DNA of 64,000 bases from positions 1-64,000 of the forward strand of contig NZ_JAGISH010000010.1 in NCBI RefSeq assembly GCF_017813235.1, given 5' to 3'. Numbering within the stretch: position 1 is the stretch's first letter; each line of letters begins with the position of its first letter. Shown here one piece after another: positions 58,381 to 64,000 of the stretch. The notes beneath the pieces were generated by a model that saw only the letters and a program-made list of their open reading frames with translations, was not told where the DNA came from and made no database searches. This stretch comes from Sagittula salina. GTDB taxonomy: Bacteria > Pseudomonadota > Alphaproteobacteria > Rhodobacterales > Rhodobacteraceae. The position numbers were made by a program, and so were the translations under genes.

Positions 58381-58506
58381 TGATATTGATATATCGCCGC
58401 GAAGGCACTCCCTGACTGTTCGTCGGAACTCCCCCACCGGGGTGGCGTTGAGCCACCGACAAGGGAAGGCGTCCTGCCTTCCCCGCATCATCATGGGAGA
58501 CGGGCG
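58381..58506 (+). ncRNA. structured leader ahead of the molybdenum hydroxylase operon
   Basis: An AT-rich block TGATATTGATATATC (58381-58395) is a likely -10 area. Then come GGTGGC/GCCACC (58441-58457, loop GTTGA) and GGGAAGGC/GCCTTCCC (58463-58483, loop GTCCT), with GACAA between them, ending 23 bases before the ATG. This tandem-hairpin leader could be a cis-regulatory RNA; no known class is assigned. Confidence 0.5.
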
Positions 58507-59010
58507 ATGAAGACAACCCTCACTGTCAACGGCGAGGCGCATGAGGTGACACATGACCCGCGGCGCAGTCTGCTGGACACATTGCGCGACGACCTTCGGC
58601 TGACCGGTACGAAGAAGGGCTGCGATCATGGCCAGTGTGGCGCCTGCACCGTTCTTCTAAACGGCGAGCGGGTGAACTCCTGCCTGTGCCTGACCGCCAT
58701 GCACGACGGCGACGAGGTCACCACGATCGAAGGCATCGGATCGCCCGAACGCCTGTCCGCGCTACAGAAGGCATTTGTCGAGAAGGACGGCTATCAGTGC
58801 GGCTTCTGCACGCCGGGGCAGATCATGTCCGCCACCGCGATGCTGCGGGAGATTTCGGAGGGCGCGCCGTCCTATGTCAGTGACGACCTTGAAGTGCCGA
58901 AACTGACCGACACCGAGATGGCGGAGCGCATGTCGGGCAACCTTTGCCGGTGCTCAGCTTATCCCCTGATCCGCGAGGCCATCGCCATGGCATCGGAGGT
59001 GTCGCAATGA
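58507..59010 (+). CDS. molybdenum hydroxylase, [2Fe-2S] subunit
   Basis: This is a 167-residue small subunit of the xanthine dehydrogenase family. Plant-type [2Fe-2S] ligands are Cys 39, 44, 47 and 59. The second cluster uses Cys 98, 101, 147 and 149 ([10 protein letters not shown] and LCRCSAYP). No Tat signal is present, in contrast to periplasmic PaoA of E. coli, so the enzyme should be cytoplasmic. Start ATG 58507 has GGGAGA upstream. It overlaps the FAD-subunit gene by four bases. Confidence 0.93.
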   Translation: MKTTLTVNGEAHEVTHDPRRSLLDTLRDDLRLTGTKKGCDHGQCGACTVLLNGERVNSCLCLTAMHDGDEVTTIEGIGSPERLSALQKAFVEKDGYQCGFCTPGQIMSATAMLREISEGAPSYVSDDLEVPKLTDTEMAERMSGNLCRCSAYPLIREAIAMASEVSQ

Positions 59011-60011
59011 GGCCTTTCGATTATTCCCGCGCCGATAGCGCGAAGGACGTGGCGGGCGCGCAGATCATCGCGGGCGGCACCAACCTGCTGGATCTGATGA
59101 AGATCCAGGTGATGACACCGGAAAAGCTGGTGGACATCACACGATTGAGCGAACTGACCGGCATCAGCGCCGAAGGCGACCGCCTGCGTATCGGCGCGCT
59201 GGTGACGAATTCAGCGCTTGCGGCTGATGCGCGGGTACGCGCGGGCTGGCCGCTGCTGTCGCGGGCGATCCTTGCGGGCGCCTCCGTTCAGATCCGCAAC
59301 AAGGCGACGACCGGCGGCAACCTGCTGCAACGGACGCGCTGCCCGTACTTCTATGACACCTCGCAGGTCTGTAACAAACGCAACCCCGGCGAGGGCTGCG
59401 CCGCGCAGGGTGGCACAGGCCGGATGCTGGCGCTGTATGGAACGTCCGAACATTGCCTCGCGGCCCACCCGTCGGACATGGCCACCGCCATGGCCGCGCT
59501 GCAAGCGGAGGTCGAGGTGATGCGCGCCTCTGGCGACACAGTCCGCATCCCTTTGCGCGACTTTTACCGTGGTCCCGGCGATCGGCCGGACATCGAAACC
59601 GTTCTGGAGGACGGAGACCTGATCACCGCCGTGATCCTGCCCGCCCCGCGTGCAGGCGCCCGGCAGGTCTATCGCAAGGTACGGGACCGGGCGTCCTATG
59701 CCTTTGCACTGGTCTCTGTCGCCGCCTCTGTCGAGATGGAGGGTGATACCATCACCCGCGCCCAGTTGGCCTATGGCAGCATCGCCCCGCATCCGTGGAA
59801 GAACCATGAGGTGGCAGAAATGCTTCAGGGGCAGACGGCATCGGACGCGTTGTTCCACCGCGCCGCCGAGGCATTGACCCGCGAGGAAGCCCCCCACCCC
59901 GATACCGAGTACAAGCGGCCCCTGTTGCGCCGCACATTGATTGCCGCACTGCGTCAGGCCACGGGCCTCGGCGACACCGCGGGCACTGATACCGTGAGGA
60001 CCCCGGCATGA
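59007..60011 (+). CDS. molybdenum hydroxylase, FAD subunit with extra cysteines
   Basis: This is a 334-residue medium subunit. FAD contacts are [12 protein letters not shown] (20-31) and [10 protein letters not shown] (101-110). An insertion with Cys 112, 122, 131 and 150 ([21 protein letters not shown] and HCLAAHPSD) matches the [4Fe-4S]-binding loop of PaoB and 4-hydroxybenzoyl-CoA-reductase-like subunits, which plain xanthine dehydrogenases lack. Start ATG 59007 and stop are both in ATGA overlaps with neighbours. It passes electrons from the Mo site to an acceptor. Confidence 0.91.
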   Translation: MRPFDYSRADSAKDVAGAQIIAGGTNLLDLMKIQVMTPEKLVDITRLSELTGISAEGDRLRIGALVTNSALAADARVRAGWPLLSRAILAGASVQIRNKATTGGNLLQRTRCPYFYDTSQVCNKRNPGEGCAAQGGTGRMLALYGTSEHCLAAHPSDMATAMAALQAEVEVMRASGDTVRIPLRDFYRGPGDRPDIETVLEDGDLITAVILPAPRAGARQVYRKVRDRASYAFALVSVAASVEMEGDTITRAQLAYGSIAPHPWKNHEVAEMLQGQTASDALFHRAAEALTREEAPHPDTEYKRPLLRRTLIAALRQATGLGDTAGTDTVRTPA

Positions 60012-62185
60012 AAGATACCTTTACCATGGACTGCCCGCAGCCCCGGCTGCTGGACGAAACCCATCAGGGCGTGATCGGTACGGGCATGGACCGCCCCGAC
60101 GGACCGCAGAAAGTTTCCGGCACGGCGCCCTATACGGCCGACAACCCCACGGAGGGCGTGGCCCACGGAGCTCTGGTGCGGGCAACGGTGACCCGTGGTC
60201 GCGTAGCCGGGATCGATCGCGCCAGCATCGCCAATCTGCCCGGCGTGATCGACGTCATCACCGACCCGCGCATGACGCGCAACCCGGCGCAGGGCATGGC
60301 TGGCGAGGCCCCCGTTCAGCCCGGCGACGCGGTGCACTACCACGGCCAGCCCATTGCGCTGGTGGTGGCCGAAACCTTTGAAGCCGCGCGCGACGCGGCC
60401 CAGCGGCTGAAGGTGACCTATACCACCGAAAACGCCGCAGTGACCCCGGAAAACGGCGAGCACGAAGTGGGCGAACCCGACGCGGCGGGCGATTTCCAAA
60501 GGGCTTTTGACAGCGCCGAGGTACAGCTTGACCGCGAGTACACGACGCCATCGCAGGTCTCTGCCGCGATGGAGCCGCACGCAGCCATCGCCGAGTGGAA
60601 GGGCAACGAGGTAACTCTGCGCGCCGCGCAACAGATGGTCCGGTTCAACAAGGCGGAACTGGCCGACACGCTCGGCATAGACGAGTCGCAGGTGCGCATT
60701 CTGTCGCCCTTCGTGGGTGGTGGCTTCGGGTCGAAACTGGGGCTTGGGCCGGAAGCGGCGGCAGCCTGCATCGCTTCTCAGAAGCTGGGTAGACCGGTGC
60801 GGGTGGTGATGCCACGCCAGACTGTCTTTGACTGCGTGCTTCGCCGGTCCGAGACGAAGCAGCGCGTGCGTCTCGGGGCGACAAAGGATGGACGCCTGAC
60901 CGCCATTTCGCACGACGATCAGGTGTCGAACCTCGACGGCGAAGGATTTGCGGAGCCGACTTCACAGGCCTCCCAGTTTCTGTATGGCGCCGATGGCCTG
61001 AGCTTTACCCAGACCGTCGCCCGCATTGCGGCGACCCCCGCCGGGTCGGTGCGCGCGCCGGGCGAGGCCGTGGGAATGCTGGCGTTTGAGTCCGCCGTCG
61101 ATGAGTTGGCGCAAGAACTGGGCATGGACCCGCTGGAGTTGCGGCTGAAGAACATTCCCGCCACTCACCCGCTGGATGGCCGTCCCTATAGCGTGCGCCG
61201 TCTGGCCGACTGCCTGACCGGGGGCGCGGAACGCTTTGGCTGGAAGGATCGCGCGGTGAAGCGCGAAGGCGACTGGTTGGTGGGCATGGGCATGGCCTCT
61301 GCCGCGCGGTCGAACATGCTGGTAAAATCCGCCGCCCGCGTGCGTCTGACCGGCGACCGTGCGGTGGTCGAGACCGACATGACCGACATTGGCACCGGGA
61401 CCTATGCCATCCTCGCCCAGATCACCGCCGAAATGCTGGGGCTACCGCCCGCTCAGGTTGAAGTTCGGCTGGGCGACAGCGACCTGCCCGGCGCATCCGG
61501 CTCTGGCGGCTCCTTTGGCGCCAATTCCGCAGGGTCGGCAACCTTCCTCGCGGCAAAGGATCTGCGCGGCCAGATCGCGGAGCGCCTGGGCTGCGCGGTC
61601 GACGACTTGACACTTCAGGACGGACGCGCGCGCGGCGCAAACCGCGAGGTCGCCCTGTCCGAACTGGTCGAGGCGGAACTGACGGCGGAGGCAACGATCG
61701 AGGCTGGAGAGACGGCGGAGACGCATTTCTCCTCCGGCTTCGGTGCGCATTTCGCAGAAGTGGCGGTGAACGAATGGACCGGCGAGGTCCGCGTGCGCCG
61801 AATGCTGGGCGTGATGGCCATGGGCCGCATTCTCAACGAAAAGACCGCCCGCAGCCAGGCGATCGGCGGCATGGTCTGGGGAATCGGCGGTGCCCTGACC
61901 GAGGAGATGGTGAACGACAGCCGCGACGGGCACGTCGTGACGCGCGACCTGGCCAACTACCACGTCGCAGCCCACGCCGACGTGCCGCGCGACATGCAAG
62001 TCGTCTTTCTTGAAGAGCGCGACGATTGGGCGAACCCGATCCAGACGAAGGGCATCGGGGAACTGGGTATCTCGGGCGCCGGAGCGGCTGTTTTGAACGC
62101 CATCGCCCATGCCACCGGGGTGCGGATCTACGACTTTCCCGCGACCCCGGACAAGGTGATCGCGGCCTTGGAAGCAAAGGGCTGA
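60008..62185 (+). CDS. molybdenum hydroxylase, catalytic molybdopterin subunit
   Basis: This is a 725-residue large subunit of the xanthine dehydrogenase/aldehyde oxidase family, close to PaoC. MCD-cofactor blocks include [32 protein letters not shown] and [19 protein letters not shown]. The catalytic base is Glu 685 in GIGELGISG. The substrate is probably an aldehyde or aromatic/heterocyclic compound, which sequence alone does not decide. Together with the two genes before it, the order is small-FAD-large as in paoABC. No XdhC/PaoD-type chaperone gene is in the window. A terminator follows. Confidence 0.92.
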   Translation: MKDTFTMDCPQPRLLDETHQGVIGTGMDRPDGPQKVSGTAPYTADNPTEGVAHGALVRATVTRGRVAGIDRASIANLPGVIDVITDPRMTRNPAQGMAGEAPVQPGDAVHYHGQPIALVVAETFEAARDAAQRLKVTYTTENAAVTPENGEHEVGEPDAAGDFQRAFDSAEVQLDREYTTPSQVSAAMEPHAAIAEWKGNEVTLRAAQQMVRFNKAELADTLGIDESQVRILSPFVGGGFGSKLGLGPEAAAACIASQKLGRPVRVVMPRQTVFDCVLRRSETKQRVRLGATKDGRLTAISHDDQVSNLDGEGFAEPTSQASQFLYGADGLSFTQTVARIAATPAGSVRAPGEAVGMLAFESAVDELAQELGMDPLELRLKNIPATHPLDGRPYSVRRLADCLTGGAERFGWKDRAVKREGDWLVGMGMASAARSNMLVKSAARVRLTGDRAVVETDMTDIGTGTYAILAQITAEMLGLPPAQVEVRLGDSDLPGASGSGGSFGANSAGSATFLAAKDLRGQIAERLGCAVDDLTLQDGRARGANREVALSELVEAELTAEATIEAGETAETHFSSGFGAHFAEVAVNEWTGEVRVRRMLGVMAMGRILNEKTARSQAIGGMVWGIGGALTEEMVNDSRDGHVVTRDLANYHVAAHADVPRDMQVVFLEERDDWANPIQTKGIGELGISGAGAAVLNAIAHATGVRIYDFPATPDKVIAALEAKG

Positions 62186-62209
62186 CCGCCCTGCCCCACC
62201 CGAAACGCG

Positions 62210-62246
62210 ACGCGGCGCGGAGAACCTCTCCGCGCCGCGTTTTCTC
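62210..62246. terminator. rho-independent terminator between convergent operons
   Basis: ACGCGGCGCGGAGA (62210-62223) and TCTCCGCGCCGCGT (62227-62240) form a perfect 14-base stem with an ACC loop followed by TTTCTC. It ends the molybdenum hydroxylase operon and may also stop the TRAP operon from the other side. Confidence 0.88.
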
Positions 62247-62267
62247 ATGTCTGAGTTGGCGAAACCG

Positions 62268-63623
62268 TCAACCGTAGACCAGCCTCGGAAGCCAGGTGAT
62301 GATCTCCGGGAAGGTCATGCAGAGCACCAGCCCCACCAACTGCAGGAACAGGAATGGCAGAGCCGATTTGAAGATGTCCGACATCGGGATCTCTGCCGGC
62401 GCGACGCCGCGCAGGTAGAACAACGCATAGCCAAAAGGGGGCGACAGGAACGACATCTGCATGTTCACAAGATAGAGAACCCCGAACCACAGCACGAGGT
62501 CGTCCGGGCTGTCGAGGCCAAAGGCCTGCGCGCCCAGCGCCTTGATGATCGGCACGAAAATCGGCACGCAGAGCAACAGGATGCCAACCCAGTCGAGGAA
62601 CATGCCCAGGATCACCAGCAGGATCTGCATCAGAATCAGGATGCCCCAGGGGCCGAGGCCCGTTGCGGCGAGGCTTTCCTGGACGAACTGCTGCCCGCCC
62701 TCCAGCACGTAGAGCCCGACAAAGATCGTCGCGCCGAACATGATCCAGATCACCATCGCGCTTGCCTTCAGCGTGGTGATGCAGGCCTCCGACACCGTGG
62801 GCCAGTCCAGCTTGCGGTGGATGGCGGCCACGATGAAGGCGCCGAAGGTGCCGATGCCCGCGGCCTCCACCGGGGTGGCGACGCCGGAGAAGATGATGCC
62901 AAGAACCACCACGACCAGCGTGATCGGCGCGGCCATCTTCCCGATCAGGCGGACCTTCTCGGCGGTGGTGACGCGCTCTTCGACCGGGATAGCCGGGCCG
63001 AGGACGGGGTTGATGTAGCTGCGGACCACAACATAGGCGATGTACATGCCCGACAGCATCAGGCCGGGGATAACCGCCCCGATGAAAAGTTCGCCCACCG
63101 ATTGTTCGGCCACCACGGCGTAGATGATGGCGAGGATCGACGGAGGGATCAGGATCCCCAGCGTGCCCCCGGCCATGATCGACCCCATGGCGATCTTCGG
63201 ATCGTAGTGGCGCTTCAGCATGGCGGGCAGCGCGATGATGCCCATGGTCACCACCGCCGCGCCGATTACGCCCACCATGGCCGCGAGGATCGTCGAGGCG
63301 ATGATGGTCGCCGCCGCGAGACCGCCCTTCACGCCGCCCATGACCTTGTAGATCACGTCGAACATGTCGTTGATGATCCCCGCCCTTTCGAGCATCGCCG
63401 CCATGAAGATGAATAGCGGAATGGCCGAAAGCTGGTAGTTGGTCATCAACGGGAAGATGCGCGAGGGCACGATGTTCAGTGCCCGCGCATCGCCCAGGAC
63501 GAAGAGGAACACGCAGGCCAGACCCCCGGTCACGAAGGCCAGTGGCAGACCCGCCATGAGCAGCGCCAGAAGGCTGCCGAACATGATGAGCGTGAGCCAC
63601 GCGATGTCAATTTCGATACCCAT
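62268..63623 (-). CDS. second TRAP transporter, large permease (DctM type)
   Basis: This 451-residue protein has about 12 membrane segments and DctM motifs such as LSAIPLFIFMAAMLERAGI, GTLGILIPPSILAIIYAVVAEQS and FSGVATPVEAAGIGTFGA. It is longer than and distinct from the DctM at 27194 and belongs to the mannitol/chloroaromatic-type TRAP group by overall look. Its small subunit gene is five bases upstream. The binding-protein gene would be beyond the window edge. The cargo is unknown; the adjoining Mo hydroxylase is convergent and need not be related. Confidence 0.92.
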   Translation of the reverse strand: MGIEIDIAWLTLIMFGSLLALLMAGLPLAFVTGGLACVFLFVLGDARALNIVPSRIFPLMTNYQLSAIPLFIFMAAMLERAGIINDMFDVIYKVMGGVKGGLAAATIIASTILAAMVGVIGAAVVTMGIIALPAMLKRHYDPKIAMGSIMAGGTLGILIPPSILAIIYAVVAEQSVGELFIGAVIPGLMLSGMYIAYVVVRSYINPVLGPAIPVEERVTTAEKVRLIGKMAAPITLVVVVLGIIFSGVATPVEAAGIGTFGAFIVAAIHRKLDWPTVSEACITTLKASAMVIWIMFGATIFVGLYVLEGGQQFVQESLAATGLGPWGILILMQILLVILGMFLDWVGILLLCVPIFVPIIKALGAQAFGLDSPDDLVLWFGVLYLVNMQMSFLSPPFGYALFYLRGVAPAEIPMSDIFKSALPFLFLQLVGLVLCMTFPEIITWLPRLVYG

Positions 63624-63628
63624 GTGCC

Positions 63629-64000
63629 TCAGTTCCCCCGCGCGATTTCACGGATGTCTTTCGACAGTTTCGAGATGCCCTGCAGCACCAGCAGCAGGCC
63701 GCCCAGCACCATCACCCACTTCATCGGCCATAGCGGGACTTCCCACTCGTTGAAGCTGATCTCGCCCCATCGGATGTTCGAATCGGTCCATTGGCTCAGG
63801 CCGAAACCGCCCAGCATCTCGCCCATGCCGATCTGTCCGCGCGCCCAGTCGGAAACGACCGCATTGCCCGAGGGAACCGCGATGGCATCCATGGCAAAGA
63901 TCCACGACGTCGCCAGCAGCGTGCCCGCGAAGATGAAGAAGAAAACGGAAGTCAGAAGATCGACCCATGCCTTTTTCTTCTTCGGCAGAGGAGCATAAAA
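63629..64000 (-). CDS. second TRAP transporter, small permease (DctQ type), 5' end outside the window
   Basis: The frame is open to the right edge (first residues seen: FYAPLPKKKKAWVDLLTSVF) and stops at 63629; 123 residues are visible. Two membrane segments appear, about 15-35 and 92-112 of the visible part, joined by a loop with WGEISFNEWEVPLWPMKW, typical of the TRAP small subunits that pair with this DctM type. An internal ATG at 63892 is not the start because coding sequence continues upstream. The stop lies five bases before the dctM ATG. Confidence 0.87.
   Translation of the reverse strand, partial: FYAPLPKKKKAWVDLLTSVFFFIFAGTLLATSWIFAMDAIAVPSGNAVVSDWARGQIGMGEMLGGFGLSQWTDSNIRWGEISFNEWEVPLWPMKWVMVLGGLLLVLQGISKLSKDIREIARGN

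Noticed and set aside
58441..58483. Naming the hydroxylase leader as a molybdenum-cofactor riboswitch
   Set aside because: Only part of it resembles that class; the full multi-stem layout could not be matched by eye.
1..64000. tRNA, rRNA, CRISPR arrays, insertion sequences, phage genes
   Set aside because: Looked for and not seen: no cloverleaf-like or rRNA-like stretches, no spaced 25-40 base repeats, no transposase or integrase domains.

Overview
The window is GC-rich (roughly two thirds G+C by eye) and densely coding, with many 1 to 8 base overlaps between genes. It looks like chromosome from an alphaproteobacterium of the Rhodobacteraceae (Roseobacter group). The reasons are the acs-adk-DUF4212-symporter order, two TRAP transporters, the box pathway with a BoxR-type regulator, the NasTS nitrate locus, and a short GGTTCCA...GGGGGCAGMGCCCCC intergenic repeat that I associate with this family. 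No tRNA, rRNA, CRISPR array, prophage or insertion sequence was seen.

Layout. 1-6915 (+): tail of acetyl-CoA synthetase, adenylate kinase, a two-part sodium:solute (acetate-type) symporter, then a CBS/DUF294 regulator and a membrane-anchored DnaQ-type exonuclease. 7084-18093: a HAD phosphatase, then on the minus strand a 3-hydroxyacyl-CoA dehydrogenase, boxR, and the aerobic benzoyl-CoA (box) genes: boxA, an unannotated 54-residue four-cysteine protein, boxB, boxC, a DUF309 protein, an alpha/beta hydrolase and benzoate-CoA ligase. 18169-23484 (-): four overlapping glycosyltransferase genes including a sucrose-phosphate-synthase-like GT/HAD fusion, with a divergent sulfotransferase. 24434-30236 (-): a TRAP transporter with an SDR and a feruloyl-CoA-synthase-like ligase. 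30830-31822 (-): an inositol-dehydrogenase-like gene.

32186-33740 is a decayed PAS/histidine kinase. It is followed by an intact operon of two DUF4178 proteins, a 53-residue protein, DUF350 and a membrane spermidine synthase. Next come a MarR-GNAT fusion gene with a palindromic operator and an iron-type operon (imelysin, DUF1111 di-heme protein, imelysin, DUF1513). 44219-55646 is a nitrate assimilation locus: nasT, nasS, a terminator-bearing leader, nrtA, nrtB, a fused double ATPase, a FAD reductase, nasA and a TrpD-like phosphoribosyltransferase. A hybrid histidine kinase, a three-subunit molybdenum hydroxylase behind a structured leader, and the 3' part of a second TRAP transporter (minus strand) finish the window.

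The most informative non-coding signal is a 14-base motif, near TGCA-CTATAW-TGCA. It overlaps a -10-like hexamer upstream of boxR, boxC, the benzoate-CoA ligase and the TRAP operon at 30236. Extra copies lie near three of these. It fits a BoxR-type repressor site and ties the TRAP/ligase operon to benzoyl-CoA metabolism. Other points for follow-up are the small Cys protein between boxA and boxB, the NasT-type leader, an 11-base TGCA phasing between nrtA and nrtB, and a two-hairpin leader before the molybdenum hydroxylase.
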